Part shown: positions 37,101-51,800 of the stretch, piece after piece
How positions within the stretch are numbered: the first letter of the stretch is position 1
Layout of the letters: each line of letters starts with the position of its first letter
From: Purshia tridentata
Lineage: Eukaryota > Streptophyta > Magnoliopsida > Rosales > Rosaceae
Assembly (NCBI GenBank): GCA_003254885.1
Contig: QANT01006002.1
Coordinates: forward strand, 17,728-81,727
DNA length: 64,000 nt
Reading direction: 5' to 3'
Notes under the pieces: model-generated
Database searches by the model: none
What the model was told of the DNA's origin: nothing
Seen by the model: the letters and a program-made list of their open reading frames with translations, nothing else
Translations under genes and position numbers: made by a program

Positions 37101-38846
37101 TGTTACCATGTTTTCTTGGTCTTTAATGAGGTTTGCAGTTTTTTACTGTTTTTTTTTCAAGTAACCAATATATTCAGAATAAACTAATCCCTTTAAGATA
37201 TAAAAGTTTAATGGTAAACTTTTCATTGTTATATGGTGTTTGGGGGATGTAACTGTAAGCTTTCTTTTTGGAATGTTTTCTAGTAACTATGTTATCTGTT
37301 AAGCAACTTGCTCTACTATATGTTTCTCAGGGGAGCACTTTGCAATTAGAGCTTGATTCTTTGCATGGGCAAGCTACTGTGTTAGCAGCTCTGGTGTCCA
37401 TTTCCCCAAAATTACCTCTTGGTTATCCTGCTAGGTAATGGTCTCATCTTGTTTATCAATACAACACTTATTTTCCATGAATGGATATACCTTTGGGACA
37501 TATCATGCATTGGTTGGGTTGGAGGATAACGGTAATAATGAAAAAAAGAAAAAAAAGAAGAAGATATATTGGCCTATTTATCACTTTTTTTAGGGTTACA
37601 TGCTACGTCACATCCTTTTCTTGTGGCAATGTCGTTCTTATAATTTCTATTTCCCCATCATTTTTTATGTTTATGTCATATATATTGCTTGCCATGTTAT
37701 CTTAGTCTTTCAGTGCCAGTGCTTAGTATTTGGATGTTGGATTTAAGTTGTCTGGTCATGGGTACATTCCACTTCTTTTCTCTCCCCGCCTCCATGAACT
37801 GTTGGTTGTCTTTTGATGGTCATTATTTTATGTTATTGTCCCAGATTGCCCAGATCAATTCTTGAAGTTTCAAGGAAAATGCTGACTGAATCTAGTCGGA
37901 ACCCTCTGGCTGCTACAATTGAAAAAGAAGCTGGGTGGTTACTTTTGTCATCTCTCTTAGCTTCCATGCCAAAGGAGGTATAAGGTTATCTCCGTGTCTT
38001 TTAATTGTATCCACCAGGCAATATTCATTCCCATCACCTACCTATCCTTACTCTACTTTTATCTCTGGAGTCAAAGGCAAAGAAGGATGTATTCTTCAAA
38101 TTAACATAAACACTATTTGTATGTTAAGGTGCTATTTTTCATGCATTCAGGAACTTGAAGACCAGGTTTTTGACATTCTTTCCTTGTGGGCTTCCCTATT
38201 TACTGGAAACCCAGAAGATGGAACGAACCAAACTGGAGATTTGATATCTAGGATTCGGTAAGTCAGTATGTTCTCTCTATACCGGTTTATTTCATTACTT
38301 TTAATCATCTAATAAATGCCCAAGTATTCTATATTTCTTGAACTTTCTCTCAGGTACTACACTTTCCTGTTTCCTTTCAAACTTTTGAGAGTCTCAACGT
38401 ATAGATACATTACCATTGCAGTACGATCGAACTGCCCTGAGACAAGTTAGGGCTAGGACATAAAATGACTAATTTCTTTCTTAAGTGGTTAATAGTTTCA
38501 TCTTGTTGCCTATGCTTGGGCCTGGTTTATGGTTTGGGTAGATTGTTTAAAATTTCTGCACTTTGTCTATTAATACAGACAAAGTGAACCAGCATTCTTT
38601 GTTGATTGATTATATATATATGTATCTCTATTTCAATTTCTACTTTTTCTTTTTGTAGCATGTGGTCTGCTGCAGTTGATGCACTTACGGCATTTTTAAG
38701 ATGCTTTCTTTCTTCTAATGTTGCGAATAATGGGATTTTACTGCAACCCGTGCTTTTATACCTGAGTAGGTAAGTTCATTTTATCTGGATTTTGCTCTCT
38801 AATTCATTCAATTCAAGTCTGGTTCTGGGCGCTTCATGTCGTGTTG

Positions 38847-38886
<40 letters not shown>

Positions 38887-41800
38887 TGCATATGCTTCAG
38901 TATAAGTCAGAAGCTGTGTTACTCTTACACAATGTTTAATTTATTTATTTATTTCTGAAATGTGATGGAGTGCAGGGCATTATCCTATATATCAGTGATA
39001 GCGGCCAAGGAACTGCCAAACGTGAAGCCTGCTCTGAATGTTTTTATCGTCAGGACATTAATAGCATATCAGTCTCTTCCTGATTCAATGGCATATAAGA
39101 ATGACCACCCCCAGATTCTGCAAATTTGCACAAGTCCATTTACGTAATGATTAACTTCCCATTTACTGTCGCATTACTTTGCAATTCTTTTTCTTGTTTT
39201 GGTGTACTTGATTTGGATGCTTGTTCCTTGTTAACATAAAGAGAGGCTTTTGGATGTGAAGAAAGTTCATGCTTGAGATTTCTGTTAGACAAGAAAGATG
39301 CATGGTTAGGTCCCTGGATTCCTGGAAGGTGTGTGCTTCTCCTCTGGTTCTTTTCCACAACTATTAATGGATGTTGTAATTTCATTTGGTCAAAGCTTCT
39401 TGGATAATGGCTAAACAATTTGACAACGCTACATCATATATTCTTTGGTTGTTTTAAGCAGGCTTGCAGCCTTTTCCTTCGTTATTTTTATTTTTTCAAA
39501 AAATTCAGAAGATATTTCTTTCTTGGTAATTGTGTACTCAGGGATTGGTTTGAAGATGAACTTCGTGCTTTTCAAGGTGGAAAAGATGGCCTTATGCCTT
39601 GCGTCTGGGAGAACGAAGTTTCTAGCTTCCCTCAGGTAATAGTTGTTTCTTTCCAGTTGATGGTTTATTTACTGTTGTAAGTCTGATTTATTTATTTTTT
39701 AGCTTCTGTTAAGATTATGAAGCTTTTCAAGTTTGCTCCTGTACTCAAGGTCTGAATGCATGCAATAAAGACATGTTTTTAACAATATTGATATTTACTT
39801 TCTGAAGTCTCTTTATTTGTCGCCTAGTTTTCATTGTTTCACTAACATTATAAGCTGAGAATTAAACTTGACCATGAAGCCGGAACCAGTAAACAAGGCA
39901 TTGGTGAACCAGATGCTTCTCTGCTTTGGAGTCATTTTTGCTTCTCAGGTAGGGAAATGTGGCATAAATTGACATTGACAATTTTCTTATAAGGGATTGG
40001 TTGTTAACATCAGTTGGAATTTATATCCCAGGATAGTGGTGGAATGCTGTCACTTCTTGGCATGATTGATCAATGTCTGAAAGCTGGAAAAAAACAACCA
40101 TGGCATGCAGCTAGTGTCACCAATATATGTGTGGGGTTGCTTTCGGGATTCAAGGTGTTTCTTCTTCTTTTTTGATATACTCATATTATATTTTTCTGGG
40201 GCTGACCTTAATTCATGTTTAAATGCTTTCCTCAGGCTTTGCTTTCCTTACGCCCCCAGCCTTTAACACTTGAAATATTAAACTCAGCACAGGCTATATT
40301 TCAGGTGCCTAATCCTCATAAGATACTTAGATAACTGGTCAGGAAATGTTGTACTCACCATCTGTACTGACATTTATAATTTAATTTAACAGAGTATTCT
40401 GGCAGAGGGAGACATCTGTCCATCACAACGTAGGGCTTCGTCAGAATGTCTTGGTCTTTTAGCTCGCCTTGGAAACGATATCTTTACAGCAAGAATGGTC
40501 AGTTCAATATTCTAATGTCAAACAGCACCTTTGTTCTCTTGTTATTTCAATTTTTATTCAACGTGAAATGGTAGAGGCTCCCTTTTTTTTTTTTGGGCCA
40601 CTAGAGGCCCCCTTTTCTTGAAGAGGTTAATAGTTGTATTTTCTTCTTTTTTATTTATTTTGTTCCCAGTTTCCTTCCACTCCCTCCCTCCCTCTCTCAT
40701 TCATTTTTTTGGTTGACAGACTCGATTGCTACTCGGTGACCTAACTGGAGCAACAGATTCAAACTATGCTGGATCAGTTGCCTTTGCGCTTGGCTGCATT
40801 CACCGCAGGTCACATATTGGCCTTCTTTTTCACTTCTTATATCTGTTAATTTTTCCCATAATTTATTGCCCCTTAACTGCTGCGTTTCTCTTAGTTTTAT
40901 TTCATTCTTAATAATTATTTAAATCTCTGAATTTTTTTTTCTTTTGATATTGGGAGGGGGATTCAAACTTGGGACCTTTCCAATATCGTGGATAGAAATA
41001 CCACCAGATCAATAGCTAGTTTATTTACATCTCTGAATATTGTGCTTGCAAGTAAGAGCCACGTTTTTTTTTTCACCTCGGAATTGATAATGTAGGGTTA
41101 TCTAACTCTACTTAGTGGAACTTCTTGACCATTTGAGACTGTTCTTCTAGAACCCTTTGTATCCACTGGCCTTTAGTAGTGGCAAACCACTTATATCTTT
41201 GCAGGAGGTTAAACTGTAAAAACTAAGAAGACTAAAAGTTTTTGAGGAAGGGAGGTAGAAACGGAACAAATTTGTAAATGTGAGAAATTGAAATACGCAA
41301 CATTTGTAATAAAAGTCTAGAAGTAGAAGCAAAGAGCTAAGAAACCAGTTGTCAAGTGATTTATATTTTTAGAGCAATGGAAGTTTGAAATATGAAATAA
41401 GAGTCAGAGTCCTATGAGAGAGAGACTCTCTCTCATTTATTTAAAAGATGAAGAAATGTTTTTTGGTTACCAAATTAAAGATGAAATTGTAAAAGCAGTG
41501 CTAATTTGAAATATTTTTTAATCTTTCTTTTTTTCAAAAAAAAGAAAAAGAAAAAAAAATTATCCTGTTGATGGTGAGCTATATTTCTCATGTGAGAAGT
41601 TCTACTTTTTCTCACTGTCCTTACATATTTTGGCTGCAGTGCTGGAGGCATGGCATTGTCAACTTTAGTGCCTTCAACTGTGAGCTCAATTTCTTTGCTT
41701 GCTAAAAGTTCGATAGCTGGTTTACAGATCTGGTCCTTGCATGGGCTTCTGTTGACCATTGAAGCTGCTGGCTTGTCCTTTATATCTCATGTCCAGGTAA

Positions 41801-44800
41801 ATCTTATTCTTGATGATTTTGGTGTCTTCATTAGTGCTTTTTACATAGGCATAATTTTTTTATAATCTTGGCAAAAGAAGGAAAGATAAATTTGCAATTT
41901 TCATAATTTTCTCATGTGAGATTTTGTCCAGCACTCATGTGGGCCGGGACTGGAAGTATCTTTTTACCACTTACTTCATTAGCTTGGATGAGTATGATTT
42001 CTTTTAATTCAGAATGTAAATAAAACTTTTCCTTTTTCTTGGTTTATTATAAGTAGTATAGTGTTGGTGCGCTGAAAAGTGATTGTGTGTGCGAAATATA
42101 TGACTGATAAGGTTGTCTTTTTAGTTCTAACTGCTAATAATTTGTTTTGTTTTTTTTTAAAATTTTTATAGATTGATTTTGTTATTAGAGCACATTGTCA
42201 AATTCAAAATGTACCTCTTATCAGATGAACTGTTAGTTTTTAGTTTGTACTTTGTAGTTGACTGAATAGTGTTTTCTTCTCATCACATTTGTCCTTCTTT
42301 GCAGGCAACACTTGGCCTTGCTCTGGACATTCTTTTGTCTGAGGAGAATGGATGGGTTGCACTTCAGCAAGGGGTTGGCCGCCTTATAAATGCTATTGTT
42401 GCTGTTCTTGGTCCTGAACTTGCACCTGGCAGTATTTTCTTTTCACGTTGCAAGGTATTAAATTTTAAAGTTTTCCATTGCCTTTGGACTTGTGTTGAAA
42501 TACTACTATGTTCTATCATGTTTAAAATTGGCATATTCCAGGACATGCTGATTAATATTATTAATTCTGTTTTTGAAAGCTCAACAGAATGACTATTTCC
42601 TCTTTTCATTTATATACTATTTAGTTAGTTCAGGGGTTGATGGGTTTGATCCATTTGATTATTTTTTGTTTCTAGTCTGTTGTTTCAGAAATAAGCTCTG
42701 GGAGAGAAACAGCAACAATGCTTGAGTATGCAGTCCACTTTCTTTAACCCTGATTTTTTCTATTAATATTTTCTCTTTCGTTGGTTTTGGTCCTGTGTTA
42801 GAGAATAGAAGTCGGCTCCATTCAAAACTTAATGTTTCAAAATCTATATTGCAGGAGCGTCCGCTTTACCCAACAACTTGTTCTTTTTGCACCACAAGCT
42901 GTTTCCGTGCACACCCATGTGCAAACTCTTCTTCCTACTTTGTCCTCGAGACAGGTTTTGCTTCTGTGCCTGGTGATTCAAGTTCTTATGCTTATATATT
43001 TCTGCTTCTTTAAATAGGGCAACTTTTTTTAAAGCAGCCAGCTTTAAGGCATCTTGCGGTTTCCACTCTACGGCATCTCATTGAAAAAGATCCAGTATGC
43101 CCTCATCTTACTTTCTGTCTTCAAATTGAAGGGTCTCATCACTATTAGGCAGATCCTTGCACTGATACTCTTTTATACAGGTTTCCATTGTTGACGAGCA
43201 AATAGAAGATAAGTTATTTCGTATGCTGGATGAAGAAACTGATTCTGAGTATGTTGACAAAATACTACTATGTACTTGTTACTTTACTTTTAGATTGGTT
43301 TGTTATAGTGTGCTTTATTTTCTTTCTTTTGATTGACATTCACCCTAAAATTGTATCTATCTTCAGTGTGCATGTATCTATATTTTGCACTCATTCATTA
43401 GGTGTTTTATGAACTAGTATATTTTTCCCTGTATTTCTTAATGATCAACTACCTTTATGTTTCATTTTCTGATATAATATTAATTTTCTTTATTCACCAA
43501 CTTCTAGGATTGGGGATCTGGTGCGCACCACAATTATGCGATTGCTCTATGCATCATGCCCTTCATTTCCGTCTCATTGGATATCAATATGTCGTAATGT
43601 GGTAAACCTCCCCCCACCCACTTCTCTCTTTCCCTGGGGTGTCATACCAGAAAGTAACATCTTTAACAATAATGGATCTAAATTGTGGAAGAAAACATAA
43701 GAGGGAAACTATTCGGAGTGTCTGAATTCTCTTTGCATTCACCTTGCTATCTTATTGAAGATGGGAAATACTTAGGTCCTGAGGTTTTAGGTGGCCAAAT
43801 AAGATTTTGACATCTGTACTTTTCTTAATATTTTTAACCCAACAACTAAACACTCCAACTTTTAACTTTTATAACCCAATGAACCAAACACCACTGTTCT
43901 TCCTTCTATTCTTGGAGCCATGGCACCTACCAAGCATATCTATTCTGGCAAGCTGCAAGCATGAAGGCGTAGCTCTCTGGTTAGAGGCTTGAAAGCTCTG
44001 TATTGGCAAGGGGTTTGGCTTGCACGTGGTGATCTCCGTGGTGTCACACTCGCAGAGCCACCTCAACACTTGGTGATGACGAAGTCGCTGGTATCGGTGG
44101 TGTCGAAGTCGATTTGGTGAAGCGCACCTGGCCTTTCTTCATCTGGAGCTCTTGCATGATCAAGCAGATCAATAGGAATTCCAATGGGTAACTTCAATTT
44201 GGATGTGTGGAGAAGAGCGATCTACCGTGACAGGAATTCCAATGGACAACAAGGGGAAAAAGGAACTCTGGGTAGCAGTCTTTCTGGGTGGGTTGCTGCA
44301 GCAGGGATGATGGTGGTCGAAAGCTAAGTGGAAACAGTGGTGGCACTGTTGAACTGAAAAAGTGGTTGTTTGGATGTGTGGTTAGTAAGAAAACATGATG
44401 TTTGGTTACTGAGTTATAGGATTTAGTATAGTACAGGTGTCAAAATTCTATTTTGCCACCTAAAACCGCAAGACAAGATGGTCCTAAAACCTCAGTACCC
44501 AAGTATTTCCCTTTGAAGATTTATAGTACTCGCACATCAGTTTAATCCCATTTTTTCTGGATTAAGAAGCAGGGTATTTATATATGGGATATATTGAGTC
44601 GCTGTATTGTCTTGTAAGTAGCATTACTTCTGCATAGTTTTTTGAGAATGAGGCTAAAATCTTGCCTTCATATTATGACTCAATGTTGTTGCGATGACAA
44701 TCTAAGTCCTAATTCAATGAATTCTCAAAACCTTTCTCAGGTTCTTGCCACATCAATGAGGAGAAATGCTGATGGTAGTACCGATTTAGAAAATGATACT

Positions 44801-47800
44801 TTGAAAGGCACAGAGGGTGACCCAAGTTTAAATTTTGGAGAAGATGATGAGAACATGGTTTCTAGCTCCAAGGGCTCACTCCATGTTATTCTTAATAGAG
44901 ATAAACACCTCAGATACAGAACCAGAGTTTTTGCTGCTGAGTATGTGACGGCCTTTTCCATGCATTACATCCATTTAACACATGCACACCCACACATGTG
45001 CCTGAGTATGCATGTATACATGTGTTTGAAGAATGTAACCTGAGAATATGTGTTCATGCGAGATTCCACAAAGTAGAAAATGAATATTTATACAAAAGAA
45101 ACAAACGAGTCTAGTTATGTGATGGACCTCAAGAAAAATATAAAAGAAGCTAGTGAATAATTTTAAAGTATCAATTAAAAAAATCAGATGCAAGCAATTG
45201 CTTTCATTATAGAATGTTAGGGTATGCATATCTTAGGAACTAGAAGAAAGGTGAAAATGTACAAGTCTTTGTCTTTAGAGGGACCTGATATCCTCTAGGG
45301 TTTGTCCCTCACCAAGGCATAAACCCGTCCCATTTCAAAGAACTAGCCATGAACTTTTATTCTTCAAGTTTTTTTCATTAATTAACTTTTGTAATTTGTT
45401 GCTATGTAGGTGTTTGAGTTACCTACCAAGAGCTGTTGGAAAGAATCCAGCTCATTTTGATCTCTGTATGGCTAGGAAACAACCTACTAATGGACAGGCC
45501 TCTGGTGATTGGCTCGTCCTCCATATACAAGAACTTATAGCACTTGCTTATCAGGTGCTGTATGTGAAGTTAGTGTTTTGTTTTATTACTTTGACATATC
45601 TCAGGCCTGAAAATACATGTTAAAGTTGACATTCTTTCATGTTACTTGTCATAGATAAGCACAATCCAGTTTGAAAGCATGCAGCCGATTGGTGTGCGAC
45701 TTCTGAGTACCATTACAGACAAGGTGAATTTGTCAGACATTAATTCTGATAATAATGATCTATCCCACCAGAAACACTTGGTTGGGAAGATTTATTTTGT
45801 GTCTTTGAAGTATGTGGTCATTTGCTCTTTATGTTCCTCAATTAATAATTGAGCAAAACACCTCAGTTTTTTCTCCTAGTCTGATGTTTGCAGGGAGTCT
45901 ATTTAAATGTGTGATCTGATAAGTGGATGCCATTAGGGGTCTAAATAACTGGCTATTATTTTTCCAACTGATAAGGGGGTACAAGTGCTACATGTACATT
46001 GTAGGAGTTAAGAAATCAGTAAATACAGTCCTGAGTCATGCTTGTGCTTTTAAAAGTTCAAACCTTGCCTCAAATTTACACTCTACTGAGCTGAAAAGGA
46101 AAACTATCCCATTGTCCAATCTGTTCTGGTAACCTATATATTGGTTTGCTACATCTAGTTGTGGGAAAAGTCTTTTATTTATAATTTTTTTGTTTCTTAA
46201 TTGCATGTAGTGCCTTTTATTCATAATTGTTTCTTTCTTGTGATGCTGGAAATAGTTTGAAACGACACCTGACCCGGAGCTTCCAGGGCATCTTCTACTG
46301 GAACAATATCAGGTATGTTGACAGATTGTTGGGAGTGTGTTTCACTTGCTTCCATCGTAATACCTACATTTTGAAGCATAAGCAGTGTCTTATCTCCATG
46401 ATAGCTTCTTTGCTTTTTAAATAATAGAGGCTGTATAAAATTTAGGCCCAGCTAGTATCTGCTGTCCGCACTGCGTTGGACTCATCCTCTGGCCCTATTC
46501 TATTGGAAGCAGGCTTCCAGTTGGCTACAAAGGTTCTCAGTCAAGGCAAATCTAAATTTAATTTGTTCCTAGTGATTTTCCTATGAATTTCTGTGTAAAA
46601 GCGGGTGAATTGGATTTTGAAAAATTCAGATACTGACAAGCGGAATAGTTAAGGGCGATCAAAGTGCTGTTAAACGCATATATTCATTGATTTCACGACC
46701 ATTGAATGACTTCAAGGATCTGTATTATCCTTCATTTGCAGAATGGGTCTCATGTAAGGTATATAAATTACATTGTTATTCAACTTTGCTTTAATGTTTT
46801 TCGTATTTGAATGAGTCCATTTTTGTGCTCTTAATAAAGATGAAGAGGTGCTTTTTCTTTCTTAAAGAAAAAAAAAAAACTAATTTCTTAATTGTTATAT
46901 AGATCAAGATAAGACTACTTGCTGCTCATGCCTCTCTCAAATGTTATACATTTGCATTCTTGAGGAGACACCATAGTGGGGTTCCAGATGAATATCTAGC
47001 ATTGTTACCATTATTTTCAAAGAGTTCAAGCATTCTTGGCAAGTACTGGATTAGAGTATTGAAGGACTACAGTTATATTTGCTTGTGCTTGCATCTCAAG
47101 ACAAAGGTTAGCTGAATGATAAAGAAACTGTTAGCTTTTCTCTTTTGTTTTGTTTTATTTTGTTTTATTTTTTCTGGTTGCATTTATAAACCTAATAATG
47201 CCTATGCATGGCTACCATACTATTATTTTCTTCTTCTTACAGTGGAAACCATTTCTTGATGGAATTCAATCACGTTTGGTATCATCAAAGTTGCAGCCTT
47301 GCTTAGAAGAATCCTGGCCGGTAATATTGCAGGCAATTGCATTGGATGCAGTTCCTGTAAATCTTCAAGAGAATGAATATTCAAAGTCCACTACTGAAAA
47401 TACATCAACAAGTAGCTTATTGTCTGGACATAGTATGGTTGAATTGGAATCTGAAGACTATCAGTTTCTTTGGGGATTTGCTCTGCTTGTTTTATTTCAG
47501 GGACAATATTCAACCCACAGTGAACTGAAAAATCCAGTGTCTTTCATCAAGGCTAATAATGGGGGAGACTCATCGAGTGAAGATTTATGTTCCCCAGGAA
47601 TAAAGTTGTATGAAATTGTATTACCGGTCTTCCAGTTTCTGTCAACTAAAAGATTTGCCAGTGTGGGATTTCTTACTATGGACATATGCAAAGAACTTCT
47701 GCAGGTGGAAATCCATCTTTCTTTCTTGTTTTCATATAAACTTTGGAAAGATCCAGGGTATGCATGGGTGTTCTGAGAAAATAGTGACATGTTCTCTCAT

Positions 47801-48792
47801 GCCATTTTATGTGGAAAGTGATAATCTTGAATGCAGCTGCTTCTGAAATGACAGCTCTTCACTGGCGTATGGTGATTGATCAAAAGGCAAAACGAAACAA
47901 ACTGTCACATTTAAAACGATAACATGATTTCTTCAAATCCTTGGATCTCTTTAGTTTTGCTCATTGTGGTGCGATATGATAGATCGTTTTAGAAGTTAAT
48001 TGATTTTTATGAATTACTTGTGCAGTCATACTCTAGGTAAAATTAGTATAGTGTGTTGTAAGAAGAAAAATAAATATCAACTCTATGTAGTGTTGTCTCT
48101 GACATTATAAATTGTCTGTTTAAGAAAAAGAAAAGAATTGGGATATGACAGTGGTGAGTGACATATCACCCAGTAGTAGTACCTGTATGTTTCTCCTGTT
48201 GTTTGTCTCTTTTGAATTGTGAAATCACCAGCTTTTGGTCTTTTTAATATTACCCTGACCAATAAACAGGGCACCTGTTAACATGACTTTGATGCTAGGA
48301 TTGAGTTTCTTTAAAGTCATTTTTTACTCAGTTTTTCCATATTTGATCGATGCAGGTTTTCTCATATTCTGTGTGCATGGATAACTCATGGGATAGCCTT
48401 TCAGTGTCTGTTCTATCACAGGTAAACTCAAAAAAACTCATCTTAGATAATTTAAGGCCTTTTCTTTATTTTGGTGAGTATCTATCATTGCTTCTAGTGT
48501 TGATCTTGTATATGCTAAGATGATACACTTGAAGTCTTTTCTACCAATTAATTGAGGCAACTTCTTCTATTGAATTGTGAGTCCTACTTCGGATATGGTA
48601 TAATGTATTCAGTAACTATTCCACTTCCTTTGGCTGCATCAGCCACCATTCCCGTTTACACTCTCAATGATATATACTTGAGAGCCATTTGCACCTTTCT
48701 AAACTTTAACTCTTTCTACAATGTTCCAAATTTTGGATCTGCAGAATAGTAAGTTGAATTTTCTTTTTCTTTATTAGCTTTTATTGGGAAAA

Positions 48793-48831
<39 letters not shown>

Positions 48832-51800
48832 GGGGGNTGTTGTGTAAAGCTTTCATTGGCTTGAGAGGTGCTGAGTTGTAATTTGAAAAAGAAGTCCTCA
48901 TTTAAAGACCTTATTAGAGAATAATTGTGTGTGTGTGTATAAATAATATGAAGTCACAGATTCTATTCTTTCAATAGATTGTGAAGAACTGCCCTGAAAA
49001 TTTCTATGAAGTGGAAAGCTTTGCTTATTTGGCCGTGGAACTTTGTTTGGCTTACCTCTACAAAGTGTTTCAAAGGTTAGAAATCTACCATAAATATGTG
49101 AATTTGCTCATGTCTTTTAACTTAACTTTTTGATTGAATGAATTCCGATTTGGCTTAAAGTTCATATTTTTTGTGTTCAGTACCAATGGAATATCAATGG
49201 ATAAACCCTGGGAGGATCTGATAACTTCATTATTTGTCACAGCAAAAACACTTGTGAAGTGTTTGCAACCAAAGGTCAGTAATGTGTATGCATCGTTATA
49301 TTTGTTGTGCTTTACGGATTATTGTCTTTGAGTTTCATTATTTATTTATCTGTTTATTTGTAATACATAGGCATGCTTTTTAATGTATATCATTGTCTTG
49401 TCATTTATTCATAACAAGTGTATTCATTGCTGATTTTCATCTTTTCATTTAACTGCATGTTTTGAGATGCAGACACATCTAGTATCTGCGGCATTGGCAT
49501 TTATTTTAGTTGGTTACAAGGGAATCAGAGAAGTCTCAACTGACTTTTGCTTCTCCAAGGTTGATGACTTTTTCAATTGCACAAGTCCCGTATTGAAAAG
49601 ATTCATTGATGGTAAGCATTTGGACAATAAACCTGATCTGGTCAGTCTTCATTGATCTATTTTAGTTATAAAAAAACATTATTGCTCCACAGCCTCCATT
49701 TACTTCGTCAAAATATTTCTCCAACAAATTTTTTCACATATATGATCTATTTGATTGGGATGCTGAGGCTTTTTATCTGCCTTTTCACTCACTAAAATGT
49801 CAAAAATTTAAGGAACAGAATCAAAATGTTGATAAATAAACGTGAAATTTTTAAGTTCATGTTAAAGAATGTGCTGAATTGTCATTTTTGTATAGGCTTC
49901 CTTGATTAGTATAGTTAGGCTAATCAAAATTCATATTGCAGAGAAATCCAGTGTTGGTGATGACGGTATTCTTCATATGAGAAAAATATTGGGAACTTGT
50001 CTGGATGTGATCACTAATTTGACCAAGGATTGCATTAGGTGCATTCCTCTGCTGGAAAATAAGAGATCTGACTTGTACACATTACTACAAACAAAGCTTG
50101 CTTTCTCTCTTGAACAAACTATATCATTTGCCAAGCTGGGTTATGAAATGGAATTTCTTGGAGATAATAGAGATGTTGGTCCCATCTATTATACTATGTT
50201 TAAATATTGCACTAAATGCTTCCAAACTGTACTCACCGATTCAAATATACAGGTATGTCCATATGCATGCTGTATCCCACTATGGGAACTCGGGCTATAG
50301 CTATACTATATGCCTGGCTTTTCTCGCTTGTTGTTTTCCGCAACTTTTACCAAGCATGTGACAACTGATTAAAAATTTTTCTGCACAGGTTCAAGCAATT
50401 GGGTTGCAAGTACTAAAAGGCATGGTACAGAGAAATGTGGTGGACAACACATTTTTAATGCTTTTTGTTGGGGAACTTACTAGAGATTTTTTCACGATAA
50501 TGCAGAATATGTTAAAGGTGTTCCCGAGAATCCTTTTAGATCTCCTTTTCCATTTACAAATTATAACCCTGTTTCCTTTTTGTCTTTGATATTTGTCATT
50601 CTGAAGTAGTTCTACTATGACTTTGATGACAGAAACCTGTAACTGAAAAATCAGCAACTGTTGCTGGTGAATGCTTAAGACTCTTAGTACTTCTGCAAAC
50701 AGTGTCAAAATCAAGTGAATGTCAGAGAGGTTTTATGAATTTACTCCTGGAAGCTGTTGTTGTGGTTTTCAAGGCTTCAGAAGAAGGTTCTCAGGTGATA
50801 TAATTAAGTAGCCTCGAAAATTGAAATTTCATCTTATCGCCTGTATGACTTGATGATCTTCTAATTATGCATTATTGACAGGAAGTCAATAAGATAAGAA
50901 GCACTGCTGTAAGGCTTGTTTCTCATCTTGCTCAAGTTCCTTCTTCAGCTGTTCACTTCAAGGATGTGTTGCTGTCTATGCCTGTGACACACCGACAGCA
51001 ACTTCAGGGGTTCATCCGTGCTTCTGTAACACAAGACCATAATGCAACACAGATGAAGACCACCACTCCATCATTAGAAATAAAATTACCAGTGCCAGCA
51101 GAGGTAAGTAAAGAGAAGCATTCTCCTCTGTCAACCACTACAACACATTCTGTTTCTGATGATCAAAGAGCTGAAGAGGAGGAAGAGGATGAAGAGGATG
51201 ACAATGACTGGGATGCTTTCCAGTCTTTTCCTGCCACTACAAATGAAGGTAGAAGTGATTCAAAAGTAGAAAGCACCAAGGAAGAACCTGACCTGGACGA
51301 GAAATCTTCTGTTTCAGAAGTGAATACAGGGAGTGATTACATTCATGGAGATTCTATTTCCCAAACTCTCAACGATGTAAATGTGATCACTGATACAGGC
51401 CATAAAGAGGCTGGTAAAGGGGAGGTGATATCTGATGCGCCTGATGGTTTGACATCTCCCCAGGGTAGTCTGTCATGTGACAATAATGAGACAGAAGAAC
51501 CCTGTGATCTCCAAACTAATAGTGGTGTTATCGAGCCATTTGATGATCAGCATCAGGAGAGAGACGAGGAAGTGATGTCCGGACAAGAGGGAATGGGGGC
51601 AGGGTTGAACCAAGTGGCTGAGCTCATATCATCTGAGCTTTATCCTACTGAAGATGTTGAAGGGTCAGTCGGAATGAAAGTGGACCATGAGCAGGGCAAG
51701 GAGAACCTTGATAATAGACCAGTGACTGAGCACATATCAGCAGACCCTACTGAAGATGCTGAAGGATCAGTTGGAGTGAAAGTTGACCATGAGCAGGGCA

